A stretch of 64,000 bases of DNA from Flavobacteriales bacterium (GTDB taxonomy: Bacteria; Bacteroidota; Bacteroidia; Flavobacteriales_F; PHOS-HE28): positions 32,835 through 96,834 of the forward strand of contig JAEUTA010000012.1 in the NCBI GenBank assembly GCA_016788205.1, in the 5' to 3' direction. Each line of letters starts with the position of its first letter. Within the stretch, counting starts at the first letter, position 1. The position numbers were made by a program, and so were the translations under genes. Below the pieces are notes generated by a model that worked only from the letters and a program-made list of their open reading frames with translations, had not been told where the DNA came from and did not search any database. This document shows positions 19,327 through 27,965 of this stretch, piece by piece.

Positions 19327-20190
19327 ATGAGAACCCTCCTTTCCCTCATCGCGCTACCAGCGCTGCTGTTCTTCAGCAGTTGCAGTGCCCAGATCAAGAA
19401 CGCGCAGACCACCACCGTCCGCATCGATGGCGATTGCCCCATGTGCGAGAAGACCATTGAGAAGGTCGCCTACGTCAAGGGTGAAGCCGAAGCCGATTGG
19501 GACGTGGATGCCAAGACCGCGCGCATCACCTTCGACAGCACCCGTACCAGCCTGGATGCTGTGTTGCAGCGCATCGCCCACGCAGGATACGATAGCGAGA
19601 AGTATCTCGCTCCCGATGCCGCGTACGCTGCCTTGCCGGGCTGCTGTCAGTACGAGCGTACCTTCAAGAAAGCACCGTTGGCAGCTACATCAACACAACC
19701 TGCGGAACACATCACTGCCGCTCCGGACACCTTGGCTGTGCAACAAACGATGAACTCCAAGTCTGATCAATTCAACGCGCTCTTCACGGCGTACTTCGCA
19801 CTGAAGGATGCGCTCGTTGTTTCCAATGCGAAGACCGCGACCGTGCATGCCGAGGCGTTCACCGCTGCGGTGAAGGCTGTGCAGATGGAACGAATGACGC
19901 CCGACGTGCATGGCGTGTGGATGGAAGTGATGGAGCCGCTCGCGAACATCGGTACGGGCATCGCCGCGAAGAAGGAGATCGACGCGCAGCGCAAGGCCTT
20001 CGCCGAACTATCTCCGCACATGCTCACCCTCGTGAAAGTAGCGCCCCGTCCCGAGCCGGTCTACTACGATCACTGCCCGATGTATGAAGGCGGTGCGGAC
20101 TGGCTGAGCCAGGAGAAAGTCATCAAGAACCCGTTCTACGGCTCGATGATGCTCACCTGCGGTAGCGTGAAGGAGACCATCACGAAGTAA
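19327..20190 (+). CDS. Lipoprotein with HMA and DUF3347 domains
   Basis: Periplasmic or membrane-anchored protein of 287 residues. The N-terminus is a lipoprotein signal (LLFFSSC, Cys at 19). Residues about 28-95 are an HMA domain with a C-x-x-C in DGDCPMCEKTIE, followed by a CC pair (LPGCCQYE). Residues from about 145 on match DUF3347 (FNALFTAYFALKDALV), ending with the DHCPMYEGGADWLS and MMLTCGS metal-binding segment also found on some CusB-like proteins. It likely binds and hands over copper in the periplasm. Placed 31 bp after copA and 19 bp before the second multicopper oxidase. Confidence 0.82.
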   Translation: MRTLLSLIALPALLFFSSCSAQIKNAQTTTVRIDGDCPMCEKTIEKVAYVKGEAEADWDVDAKTARITFDSTRTSLDAVLQRIAHAGYDSEKYLAPDAAYAALPGCCQYERTFKKAPLAATSTQPAEHITAAPDTLAVQQTMNSKSDQFNALFTAYFALKDALVVSNAKTATVHAEAFTAAVKAVQMERMTPDVHGVWMEVMEPLANIGTGIAAKKEIDAQRKAFAELSPHMLTLVKVAPRPEPVYYDHCPMYEGGADWLSQEKVIKNPFYGSMMLTCGSVKETITK

Positions 20191-20209
20191 GGTTCGAGGA
20201 TCACGCGCC

Positions 20210-22540
20210 ATGGACCTGCATCGCTTCCTTCGCATCCCGGTACAGTTGATCGTCCTGTTGTTCTTCGTGGCGGGCGGCGGCCTAGCTACTGCGCAGGACG
20301 GTGTTGGCGCGCGCGCGATGGGCACGTCTGTGCCGGGCGAAGACTTCACTCCGCGCACTACACGCTACGATCTTACCATCCGCGACACCATCGTCAACTA
20401 CACGGAGAAGGCGTGCAAGGCCTTCTCCGTGAACGGCCAGATGCCGATGCCCACTCTCACCTTCATCGAAGGCGACACGGCGATGATCGTAGTACACAAT
20501 GCGATGGCGACGGAAGAGACCTCCCTGCACTGGCACGGCATCATCCTGCCGTATGAACTGGACGGCGTTCCCTACCTGACAACCGCCCCCATCAAGGCCG
20601 GTGAAACGCAAGTCTACAAGTTCCCGCTATTGCAGAGCGGCACCTATTGGTACCACTCCCATACCAAGCTCCAGGAACAGAACGGCATGCACGGCGCCCT
20701 CATCATCCATAAGCGCCATGGCGAACCCATGCCCGAGCAGGTTATCATACTCAGCGAGTGGACCGATATGAAACCCAATGAGGTACACCGTCGCTTGCAC
20801 AACGCGAACGACTGGAGCGCGATCAAGAAGCACGGTGTGCGGCCGGGCACGGTGCAGAGCTACAGCGACGCCATCAAAGCAGGCGCTGTGGATGTGAAAC
20901 TGAAGAACGAGTGGTTGCGCATGAACGCCATGGATGTGAGCGACGTTTACTACGATGTGCTCTTCAGTAACGGCAAGGCCGAGGACCACGCGCCGCAACT
21001 GAAGGGTGGAGACCGCGTGCGTGTGCGCCTGATCAACGGCGGCGCCAGCAGCTACTTCTGGATCACTTACGCGGGCGGCAAGATGACGGTCGTGGCCACC
21101 GACGGCATCGATGTGGAACCGGTGAAAGTGGACCGTTTCATCATGGGCGTGGCCGAGACCTATGACGTGATCGTCACACTGCCCGCCGACAGCACCGCTT
21201 ACGAACTGCTCGCCACCAGCGAGGACCGCGTGCGCAGCACCTCGCTCTGGTTGGGCAGTGGCATCAAGCAATTGGCCGCGCCGCTGGCACCGCTCAAGTA
21301 CTTCGAGGGCATGCAGATGATGAACGGTATGATGAAGATGAGCGGCGACCTGGACGACATGGGCATGAACATGAGCCTCCAGCAGATGGACATGAACGTG
21401 GTGATGTACCCGGAGATCACGGGCGCGCCTGCGAAGGAAGGACCGCGTCGTTCCGCTCGCGATGACGGGCAGGAGGACATGAGCAACATGTACAACAGCA
21501 ACGCCTTGTCGGAGATCACCACGCTCAACTATGCCATGCTTCGGGCCACCACCAGCACCGCGCTGCCACCGGGACCGGTGAAGGAATTGCGCTTCGAACT
21601 CACGGGCAACATGAACCGCTACCTGTGGACGCTGGACAACAAAACGGTGAGCGAGACGGACCGCATCCTCATCCGCAAGGGCGAGAATGTGCGCATCATC
21701 CTGCACAACAACAGCATGATGCGCCACCCCATGCACCTGCACGGCCACTTCTTCCGCGTGGTGAACGGCCAAGGCGACCGCTCGCCGCTGAAGAACGTGC
21801 TTGACATCATGCCCATGGAGACCGACACCATCGAGTTCGCCACCACGGAAACAGGCGACTGGTTCTTCCATTGTCACATCCTCTACCACATGATGAGCGG
21901 TATGGGCCGTGTGTTCAGCTACGAAGGCACCGCCCCAAACCCCGTACTGCCCGATGCGCAGGAGGCCGCCCGGAGGTTCAATCGCGAGGACAAGGAGTGG
22001 CACTTCATGTTTCAGAACGATTTCGCCACCAACGGCAACGACGGCGAAGCGATGCTCCAGAACAAACGCTGGAACCTACAGAGCGAATGGCGGCTGGGCT
22101 ATACACTTGCGCACGGCCAGGAAGTGGAGACGCACTTCGGGCGCTACCTAGGCAAAATGCAATGGTGGTTCGTGAACGTTGGCCTTGACTGGCGCACGCG
22201 CGACAGCGAAGGTCATGCAGAAGGAAGCCCGACCTCCGAAACCAACCTCTTCCAACAGACCAACACCAAGGACAACCGTACGGTGGCGCACATCGGCTTC
22301 CAATTCACGCTGCCCATGCTCCTGGTGCTCGATGCCCGCATCGATACCGATGGCCGCTTGCGTGCCCAACTCATGCGCGAGGACATCCCGCTAACGCCCC
22401 GCATGCGCATGGACCTGATGTACAACTCCGACCTGGAGTACATGGGCGGCCTGCGCTACGTGCTGGACAAGACGTGGGCGGTGAGGGCGCACTACGATAG
22501 TGACATGGGCTTCGGGGTGGGCCTGTCCGTCTCCTACTGA
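20210..22540 (+). CDS. Multicopper oxidase fused to CopB-like barrel domain
   Basis: Protein of 776 residues. A signal peptide (about 1-28) is followed by a three-domain CopA-type multicopper oxidase: HWHGIILP, TYWYHSHTKLQ, RHPMHLHGHFFR and WFFHCHILYHMMSGMG. A Met-rich insertion around residues 365-400 (MNGMMKMSGDLDDMGMNMS) is typical of copper resistance oxidases. The last 180 residues (from about NDFATNGNDG) have alternating strands and end in Tyr (GLSVSY), resembling the outer-membrane barrel CopB. In proteobacteria CopA and CopB are separate; here they form one chain, probably anchored at the outer membrane. The barrel assignment is inference from pattern. Confidence 0.85.
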   Translation: MDLHRFLRIPVQLIVLLFFVAGGGLATAQDGVGARAMGTSVPGEDFTPRTTRYDLTIRDTIVNYTEKACKAFSVNGQMPMPTLTFIEGDTAMIVVHNAMATEETSLHWHGIILPYELDGVPYLTTAPIKAGETQVYKFPLLQSGTYWYHSHTKLQEQNGMHGALIIHKRHGEPMPEQVIILSEWTDMKPNEVHRRLHNANDWSAIKKHGVRPGTVQSYSDAIKAGAVDVKLKNEWLRMNAMDVSDVYYDVLFSNGKAEDHAPQLKGGDRVRVRLINGGASSYFWITYAGGKMTVVATDGIDVEPVKVDRFIMGVAETYDVIVTLPADSTAYELLATSEDRVRSTSLWLGSGIKQLAAPLAPLKYFEGMQMMNGMMKMSGDLDDMGMNMSLQQMDMNVVMYPEITGAPAKEGPRRSARDDGQEDMSNMYNSNALSEITTLNYAMLRATTSTALPPGPVKELRFELTGNMNRYLWTLDNKTVSETDRILIRKGENVRIILHNNSMMRHPMHLHGHFFRVVNGQGDRSPLKNVLDIMPMETDTIEFATTETGDWFFHCHILYHMMSGMGRVFSYEGTAPNPVLPDAQEAARRFNREDKEWHFMFQNDFATNGNDGEAMLQNKRWNLQSEWRLGYTLAHGQEVETHFGRYLGKMQWWFVNVGLDWRTRDSEGHAEGSPTSETNLFQQTNTKDNRTVAHIGFQFTLPMLLVLDARIDTDGRLRAQLMREDIPLTPRMRMDLMYNSDLEYMGGLRYVLDKTWAVRAHYDSDMGFGVGLSVSY

Positions 22541-22565
22541 TGCTTTGCCCGCGCGCTTCTTCCTA

Positions 22566-22739
22566 GCCATACGCATAGGCAAAGCCACCAAGCGCGTGTT
22601 CACGCAGAACATCGTGCTCGCTTTCGGGGTGAAGGGCATCGTGCTGATCCTCGGCGCCGGTGGCCTGGTCACGCTATGGGAATCGGTCTTCGCTGATTTG
22701 GGCGTGGCACTGGCAATCGTGAACGCCGCGCGGATACGA
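22566..22739 (+). pseudogene. C-terminal fragment of a CadA-like P1B ATPase
   Basis: This 174-bp stretch encodes 58 residues that match the last 59 residues of the CadA-like ATPase ending at 12479 (52 of 58 aligned positions identical, one residue deleted). No start codon or upstream domains are present; it begins 25 bp after the multicopper oxidase stop and runs on into unrelated sequence without a stop at the expected place. It is a remnant left by recombination or by loss of a second ATPase copy, in the same orientation as the intact gene, so the two form direct repeats around the copper module. Confidence 0.85.
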
Positions 22740-22773
22740 TCAGAGCCATGCCCCATACCCTACGCAACGGTCA

Positions 22774-23367
22774 CTAATTCCCGGCATTCAGCAACCCGAA
22801 TGAGCCGTTCTCCCGCAGGATGAAGAGGCCCAAGAGGAAGAGCACAACGGGTGTCACGATATGTCCGTAGCGCGATATCGCCTTGGCGAGCACAGGGTGG
22901 TGCGTCAGGTACCTGGCCAGTGTCAACCACACCATGACCATAGCGAGAAAGATCGCGATCATGATGGCCTTGTCGGCGCTGGAAAGGGAGGCAAGCAGGG
23001 GGATGTAGGTCCCGATGTTATCGCCACCGTTGGCAAAGGTGACGGCCGCAACACTGAACAATCCCGATCGCTTGGGGTGCTGTTCAATGGAGGGTACTTC
23101 GTTGCGGTTGCGCACCAATTGCACCACTTGCTTGAGCGCCAGATAGATCGGCACCAAGCCCAGCAAGCCAACGTATCGCGCGTCGATGAAGTGCCCCAGG
23201 ACTGCACCAGCCAGGCTCACCCCGATCAGCAATGCGATGCCGAGGTATTGGCCGAGGTGGATGTCCCGCGATCTATAACGCTTATCACTGAAGAAGAGCG
23301 CGAGGATGAAGATGTCATCGACGTTCGTGGATGCGAAAGCGAGGATGCTGGTAAGGACGAGTTCCAT
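22774..23367 (-). CDS. cadD: Cadmium resistance transporter, CadD family
   Basis: Integral membrane protein of 197 residues with five or six hydrophobic segments. The N-terminus TSILAFASTNVDDIFIL and the internal VTFANGGDNIGTYIPL carry the Asn/Asp pairs that mark the CadD/LysE-like family. Family members export or sequester cadmium. It is transcribed against the neighbouring copper genes and divergently from the TauE/SafE gene, from which it is separated by 176 bp with no obvious operator. Family assignment is strong; the actual ion is inferred. Confidence 0.85.
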   Translation of the reverse strand: MELVLTSILAFASTNVDDIFILALFFSDKRYRSRDIHLGQYLGIALLIGVSLAGAVLGHFIDARYVGLLGLVPIYLALKQVVQLVRNRNEVPSIEQHPKRSGLFSVAAVTFANGGDNIGTYIPLLASLSSADKAIMIAIFLAMVMVWLTLARYLTHHPVLAKAISRYGHIVTPVVLFLLGLFILRENGSFGLLNAGN

Positions 23368-23543
23368 GGATCAAAGCGGGGCCGAACGCGAAGAGCGCAA
23401 AGTAGACATGCACCTATGGGATAGCGCGGCCGTGAAACATGCGGCACTCCTCGTTTCCATCGCACTCCATCGCTGGCACCGGACTGACTATTGGAATGCA
23501 CCCTCAACGTTGGGCCGGAAACACTGAACTTGGACCTGTTCCC

Positions 23544-24311
23544 ATGAACGTCTCCATCCTCATCGTTCCCGCCGCTGCGCTGGCCGCATCCCTGCTCACC
23601 TTGATCAGTGGTTTCGGGCTGGGCACCCTGCTGCTTCCGGTGTTCGCCGTGTTCTTTCCACTGGAGCTGGCCATCCTGCTGACCGCCCTCGTGCATCTGC
23701 TCAACAACCTCTTCAAGCTCGGGCTGCTGTGGAGGCATATCCATTGGAGCACCGTGCTGCGCTTTGGGGCACCCGGCATTCTCGGCGCCTACCTGGGTGC
23801 GCGGCTCATGCTCACCTTGGGCGAGCGTGCGCCCCTCTTCCAGGGCGTCTTTCATCCAGTGGATCCGCTGGACCTAGTGATCGCCGGGCTGATGTTGCTG
23901 TTCGGGCTCGTCGAACTCTCGAACAAGCTGAACTCCTTCTCGCTCCCACCGAAATGGATGGTGCCCGGCGGACTGATCAGTGGGTTCTTCGGTGGGCTGA
24001 GCGGGCATCAAGGTGCCTTGCGCAGCCTGTTCCTGCTACGCAGTGGGCTCGGCAGGGAGACCTTCATCGCTACGGGTGTCGCCATCGCCTGCATGGTGGA
24101 TCTTACGCGCTTACCCACTTACATCAATACGGGACTGCTGTCCCGGCTTGGGGAGCAATGGCCACTGCTATTGGCCTGCACGCTGGCCTCGTTCCTAGGC
24201 GTTTGGTGGGGCAGCAAGCTCATCCGGAAAGTGACCATGCGTGGTGTGCAAGCTGTCGTTGGCCTGCTGATGCTCTCGATCGCAGCCATGCTAGCGGGCG
24301 GTCTTATTTGA
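23544..24311 (+). CDS. TauE/SafE-family permease
   Basis: Membrane protein of 255 residues with about eight hydrophobic segments arranged as two repeats. The first repeat holds LISGFGLGTLLLPVFAVFFP, the second ISGFFGGLSGHQGALRSLFLL, both matching the TauE/SafE (DUF81) anion exporter signature. Substrates in the family include sulfite and other organosulfur anions; nothing here fixes it. The ATG at 23544 is chosen because the frame upstream to 23439 lacks membrane character. It is divergent from cadD and probably starts its own transcript. Confidence 0.8.
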   Translation: MNVSILIVPAAALAASLLTLISGFGLGTLLLPVFAVFFPLELAILLTALVHLLNNLFKLGLLWRHIHWSTVLRFGAPGILGAYLGARLMLTLGERAPLFQGVFHPVDPLDLVIAGLMLLFGLVELSNKLNSFSLPPKWMVPGGLISGFFGGLSGHQGALRSLFLLRSGLGRETFIATGVAIACMVDLTRLPTYINTGLLSRLGEQWPLLLACTLASFLGVWWGSKLIRKVTMRGVQAVVGLLMLSIAAMLAGGLI

Positions 24312-24463
24312 ACCCATGGCATGTCTGGCAAGGGACAGGATCCCTAGCAATGGGCCCATGCTGAGCACCGTTTATGACCCCCCTGCCCCCCGACGGCGTA
24401 CTTTCGCCAACGCACGGCAAGGTTCTTGCCAATCGGATGTCCAACTCACTGAAGAAACGATCC

Positions 24464-24892
24464 ATGAAACCTTCCTTGCTCGCCAGTGCCGCTTTGATCG
24501 GTCTGCTTTCGTTCTCTGCTGTAACCGTTCAAGCAGCAACGCTACAAGGCGCCGGCACACATGATCCGGCCCCTGCTGTTGAGGATAGCAAGGCCGCAGC
24601 GACGCGTGTGATGACCGTACTGATCAACGATGGACTGATCGCTGGCGAAGAAGCCGCCAAGTTGCGCGAGGAGATCGCCGCCATTTTCACCAAGACCCCC
24701 TTGGTGGCCACTGGTGACGAGAAGAAGGACGCTGCCACCAAAGCTAAGGTCAAGGACCAGGTGCAAGCCGCCGTTCTCCGTCAGGTGGGCAAGGACAAGA
24801 CTGCCCGTGTCGCCGAACTGCTCGCCAAGCCCGAGAGCTGGGATGCCAAGGCATGCGCGAAGGGCAAAGCCTGCTGCGCAGGTCATAAGTAG
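24464..24892 (+). CDS. Hypothetical secreted protein with Cys-rich tail
   Basis: Protein of 142 residues with a clear signal peptide (KPSLLASAALIGLLSFSAVTVQA). The mature part is helical and charged, with no known domain, and ends in a short Cys/Lys/His tail with three Cys (KACAKGKACCAGHK) that could bind a soft metal. An ATG at 24437 would add nine basic residues before the signal. A TACTTTCG at 24399-24406 could be its -7 element. It is followed 8 bp later by the DUF3703 gene. Confidence 0.6.
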   Translation: MKPSLLASAALIGLLSFSAVTVQAATLQGAGTHDPAPAVEDSKAAATRVMTVLINDGLIAGEEAAKLREEIAAIFTKTPLVATGDEKKDAATKAKVKDQVQAAVLRQVGKDKTARVAELLAKPESWDAKACAKGKACCAGHK

Positions 24893-24900
24893 GGCGCAAC

Positions 24901-25263
24901 ATGCGGCTCCATTGGAACATGCCGCACGCGGTGCGGTCGCACTATCTGGCAGAACTGGAGGCTAGCAAACACGCTCGTACCACGGGGGAACTTCAGCACG
25001 AATGGCATCATTTGCAACGTGCTCACATCCTCGCTCAGCGGTGGCCGCTGGAGCACAATGCAGTGCACTGGCGCATGCTGAAGTACGGCCTGCGTATCAA
25101 GGATACACACGAGATCATCGGTCAGCTGCCGCGTTTGGTCTTCGGTGGTGTGAAGAGCTTTGTAGGTACCGTGCCCATCGGTAACACTGGCGGGGCCGAT
25201 GTCCCCGCGCTTCGGGCCATGCCTCTGCCAGCGGATCTGGCCCTTATCCTGCGTTCCACATGA
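24901..25263 (+). CDS. DUF3703 domain protein
   Basis: Soluble protein of 120 residues. Residues 10-75 match DUF3703: a helix with LAELEASKHARTTGELQHEW, then HLQRAHILAQRW, HNAVHWRMLKYG and a conserved GNTGGADV near the end. Members are often found next to heavy-metal resistance genes, and here it sits between a Cys-tailed secreted protein and an HMA chaperone. Biochemical role is not known to me. Many His residues in the helices are consistent with metal contact but do not prove it. Confidence 0.75.
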   Translation: MRLHWNMPHAVRSHYLAELEASKHARTTGELQHEWHHLQRAHILAQRWPLEHNAVHWRMLKYGLRIKDTHEIIGQLPRLVFGGVKSFVGTVPIGNTGGADVPALRAMPLPADLALILRST

Positions 25264-25303
25264 AGGCGGTCATCGCCCAAACACACTGTTTCAACCTGCG
25301 ATC

Positions 25304-25687
25304 ATGAACCCCATCAACGTCCTTGTAACCGCCGCCCTCGGCTTGTTCCTTTCGATCAGCGTGCATGCGCAAAGCACGCTTCCTGCTACTAAGCCGGGTC
25401 TGGAAAGCGTGAAGATCCAGAGCAGCGCTATTTGCGACATGTGCGAGAAGACCATCGAAACGGAGTTGATCTATGAGAAGGGTGTGAAGAAGGTGGATGT
25501 GGACCTTACATCGTCAGCAGTGCTGGTGGAGTTCGACGCCAAGAAGACGGATGCCGACAAGCTACGTGCGGCGTTGGTGAAGTTGGGCTATTCTGCCGAT
25601 GGCACACCAGGTAATGCCGAGGCGTTCGCAAAGCTGCCTTTGTGCTGCCAGAAGGAAGGTTGTGGGAAGATGCCGGAACAGCCTTGA
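25304..25687 (+). CDS. Secreted HMA-domain metal chaperone
   Basis: Protein of 127 residues. A signal peptide (residues 1-23, ending VHAQS) precedes one HMA-type domain with C-x-x-C in SSAICDMCEKTIE, like the HMA part of the DUF3347 lipoprotein. The C-terminus adds further Cys (LPLCCQKEGCGKM), which may form a second metal site. It probably buffers Cu(I) or another soft metal in the periplasm. The start at 25304 is chosen over upstream in-frame codons because it begins the signal peptide. Confidence 0.78.
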   Translation: MNPINVLVTAALGLFLSISVHAQSTLPATKPGLESVKIQSSAICDMCEKTIETELIYEKGVKKVDVDLTSSAVLVEFDAKKTDADKLRAALVKLGYSADGTPGNAEAFAKLPLCCQKEGCGKMPEQP

Positions 25688-25714
25688 TCGTCCTGGCCTA
25701 TGCTACCCCTGATC

Positions 25715-26347
25715 ATGGAACAGCCCCTATTCGACCCCAAGCAACATTGGGAGAACATTTACACCAAGAAAGGCCCACAGGACTTGAGCTGGTATCAAGC
25801 CATGCCGAAGGCCTCTCTGGACCTCTTCGCGGAGTACCGCGTTCCAAAGGGCGCACGTATCATCGATGTGGGGGGTGGGGATAGCTTACTCGTTGACCAC
25901 CTGCTGGATACCGGGTTCGGCGATGTCTCAGTACTGGACATCAGCGGCGCGGCGTTGGACAAGGCCAAGGTACGTCTGGGTGAGCGCGGCAAGCACGTGC
26001 AGTGGATCGAGAGCAATGCCACCTCCTTCGACGCACCAGCACCTTTCGATGTGTGGCACGATCGCGCCGTGTTCCATTTCCTCACTTCCGAAGCCGACGT
26101 GGACCTCTACATCGAGCGCCTAGCCAAGCTGCTCAAACCGGGTGGCCTGCTCATCCTGGCCACCTTCAGCGATAGCGGGCCGGAGAAGTGCAGTGGCATC
26201 CCCGTACACCGCTACAGCGAACCAGAAATGGTGGCACGCCTACAGAAGGTCTGTGACCGCATCAAGTGTTTCACTGTGGACCATGTGACGCCGTTCGACA
26301 CCGTGCAGAACTTCCTTTTCTGCGCTTTCAGAAAGGCAGCATTCTGA
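25715..26347 (+). CDS. Class I SAM-dependent methyltransferase
   Basis: Cytosolic protein of about 210 residues. Motif I is IIDVGGGDSLLVDHL, motif II ends in VLDISGAAL, the post-motif region has WHDRAVFHFL, and LLKPGGLLILATFS is motif III. This is the fold of small-molecule methyltransferases such as thiopurine or metalloid types. It lies between metal chaperone and ars genes, so a metalloid substrate is conceivable but unproven. The start at 25715 is chosen; an in-frame ATG at 25700 adds five residues. Confidence 0.78.
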   Translation: MEQPLFDPKQHWENIYTKKGPQDLSWYQAMPKASLDLFAEYRVPKGARIIDVGGGDSLLVDHLLDTGFGDVSVLDISGAALDKAKVRLGERGKHVQWIESNATSFDAPAPFDVWHDRAVFHFLTSEADVDLYIERLAKLLKPGGLLILATFSDSGPEKCSGIPVHRYSEPEMVARLQKVCDRIKCFTVDHVTPFDTVQNFLFCAFRKAAF

Positions 26348-26520
26348 GGTTAGCGCCTTCGGTTCAAATCGGCTCGCAAGCCGCATTCGCATTGGCCAAT
26401 GATGGCTACAGGCTGATCGTCCGAACGGACTGAAGGAAGGCCTTGTACGCGTGGGATAAGCTAGCGCCTTATAGTTCTTCGTAATTCAGCTGACCCCCTG
26501 GTCTTCGTTCCATTTTTCCC

Positions 26521-26543
26521 ATCGTATTATTGCGATACATTTG
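26521..26543 (+). promoter_or_regulatory. arsR operator overlapping a -7 element
   Basis: ATCGTATTATTGCGATA at 26521-26537 is an imperfect inverted repeat, and TACATTTG at 26536-26543 is a perfect TAnnTTTG -7 element, with TTTT at 26514-26517 near the -33 position. The ATG follows after 7 nt, implying a leaderless or very short transcript. A related 17-mer precedes arsM, so binding by ArsR with autorepression is likely. Confidence 0.6.
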
Positions 26544-26550
26544 CACCATC

Positions 26551-26883
26551 ATGGGTCAAGCCAAGTTGGAAGAATTCACCGTTCGTGACAACCGGGTCGC
26601 ACGCTATGCCAAGGCATTAGCGCATCCCGCGCGGGTCGCCATTCTGCGTTTCCTTGCCCAACGCAAGAGTTGTGTCTGTGGTGACATCGTGGACGAGCTT
26701 CCCCTCTCGCAGAGCACGGTGAGCCAGCATTTGAAGGAATTGAAAGAAGCCGGGCTGATCCATGGCGAGATTGAAGGTGCGCGCGTGTGTTATTGCATAG
26801 CGCCCAAGGAATGGAAACTCGCGAAGCGCCACCTCAGCCAGTTCATGGAAACCTTTGACGGCACCGAGGACGGATGTTGCTGA
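26551..26883 (+). CDS. arsR: ArsR-family metalloid-responsive repressor
   Basis: Winged helix repressor of 110 residues. The N-terminal helices and [14 protein letters not shown], then the recognition helix [19 protein letters not shown] and wing, are typical ArsR/SmtB. Candidate metal ligands are the Cys pair in KSCVCGDI, just before the recognition helix as in arsenic-type ArsR, plus a C-terminal CC. The ATG at 26551 is preferred over an in-frame TTG at 26530, which lies inside the operator. It probably represses itself and the downstream ars genes until As(III) binds. Confidence 0.9.
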   Translation: MGQAKLEEFTVRDNRVARYAKALAHPARVAILRFLAQRKSCVCGDIVDELPLSQSTVSQHLKELKEAGLIHGEIEGARVCYCIAPKEWKLAKRHLSQFMETFDGTEDGCC

Positions 26884-26894
26884 CCCTTTCAATC

Positions 26895-26911
26895 ATCGTA
26901 ATGAATCGATA
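26895..26911 (+). promoter_or_regulatory. Second ArsR-type operator, before arsM
   Basis: ATCGTAATGAATCGATA matches the arsR operator at 12 of 17 positions (ATCGTA, central T, CGATA) and lies 11 bp before the arsM start. It suggests that ArsR binds at a second site to control arsM and arsC separately from its own promoter. Confidence 0.5.
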
Positions 26912-26922
26912 TTTTGAAGACC

Positions 26923-27837
26923 ATGAACAGCACAGAGAACATTAAGGAAACAGTAAGGTCCAAATACGCCGAAATAGCGATGCAGGACAAAACGGTGAAC
27001 GTTGCGTCATGCTGCGGCAGCGGTGGTTGTAGTACCGAGGTGTACAACATCATGACGGACGACTACAGCCGGGTGGAGGGCTACGTGCCCGAGGCCAATC
27101 TGGGCCTGGGCTGCGGGCTTCCCACCCAATTCGCGGGCATCAAGCCGGGCAACACCGTGCTGGATCTCGGTTCCGGTGCTGGCAACGATTGTTTTATCGC
27201 GCGTAAGGAGGCCGGAGCCGATGGCCGCGTGATCGGTGTGGACTTCACGCCTGAGATGGTCGCCAAGGCCCAAGCGAACGCGCAGAAGCTGGGCTATGCC
27301 AACGTGGAGTTCCGGCAGGGCGATATCGAAGCATTGCCGCTGACCAGCAACATGGTGGATGTTGTGGTGAGCAATTGTGTGTTGAACCTGGTACCCGACA
27401 AGCGGAAGGCGTTCGCGGAGACCTTGCGTGTGCTGAAGCCCGGTGGCCATTTCAGCATCAGCGATGTGGTACTGCGGGGCGCGATCCCTGCACGCTTGCG
27501 GGAAAGCGCCGAGATGTATGCCGGGTGCGTGTCGGGTGCCATGGAGGAGAGCGCCTACCTCGGCATCATCCATGACCTGGGATTCGAGCAGGTAACGGTG
27601 CAGAAGCGCAAGCCTATCATCTTACCGGACGACATCCTTTCCCGATACCTCAGTGCCGAAGAGATCAGGGCCTACGCACAAAGTGGTGCAGGCACCTTCA
27701 GCATCACGGTAGCGGCCACCAAGCCCCTGGCAACGAAGAACGATGCCTGCTGCGCGCCCAACGCCGAGGGCACGGCCAAGGTGAAGCTCGCTACGGGTGA
27801 GGCGTGCGGCTGTGGTATCGATAGCACGTGTTGCTGA
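26923..27837 (+). CDS. arsM: Arsenite methyltransferase ArsM
   Basis: SAM-dependent As(III) methyltransferase of 304 residues. Motif I is VLDLGSGAGNDCFIA, followed by VIGVDFTPEMV and a conserved motif III LKPGGHFSISDVV. The three Cys expected to bind As(III) appear in LGCGLP, SNCVLN and AGCVSGA, with additional Cys in ASCCGSGGC near the N-terminus and a Cys-rich tail (GEACGCGIDSTCC). It converts arsenite to methylated forms. The start is the ATG at 26923; the frame opens at a TTG at 26914. It is followed 2 bp later by a 41-codon ORF. Confidence 0.93.
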   Translation: MNSTENIKETVRSKYAEIAMQDKTVNVASCCGSGGCSTEVYNIMTDDYSRVEGYVPEANLGLGCGLPTQFAGIKPGNTVLDLGSGAGNDCFIARKEAGADGRVIGVDFTPEMVAKAQANAQKLGYANVEFRQGDIEALPLTSNMVDVVVSNCVLNLVPDKRKAFAETLRVLKPGGHFSISDVVLRGAIPARLRESAEMYAGCVSGAMEESAYLGIIHDLGFEQVTVQKRKPIILPDDILSRYLSAEEIRAYAQSGAGTFSITVAATKPLATKNDACCAPNAEGTAKVKLATGEACGCGIDSTCC

Positions 27838-27839
27838 CC

Positions 27840-27965
27840 ATGCGCACCTTCCTGGCACGATACCGGAAGCCGATCATCATCACCACATCGGTGGTCCTGC
27901 TGCAAGTGGTGTTCGGCTTCGATCCTAAGTTCTGCATCATCAACCTCATCTGGCTGGTCGTATGA
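27840..27965 (+). CDS. 41-residue membrane microprotein in the ars operon
   Basis: This ORF starts 2 bp after the arsM stop and ends in an ATGA overlap with arsC, so it is translationally coupled on both sides. The product has a basic N-terminus (RTFLARYRK), one hydrophobic segment (PIIITTSVVLLQVVFGF), a DPKFC turn and a second hydrophobic tail (IINLIWLVV). That looks like a small membrane protein with a possible Cys. Its tight packing in the operon suggests it is real and expressed. A role in arsenic export or docking of ArsC is inference. Confidence 0.65.
   Translation: MRTFLARYRKPIIITTSVVLLQVVFGFDPKFCIINLIWLVV

Noticed and set aside
26349..26470. Direct repeat TAGCGCCTT before arsR
   Set aside because: Only nine bases are shared at a distance of about 113 bp, within chance expectation for this GC content.
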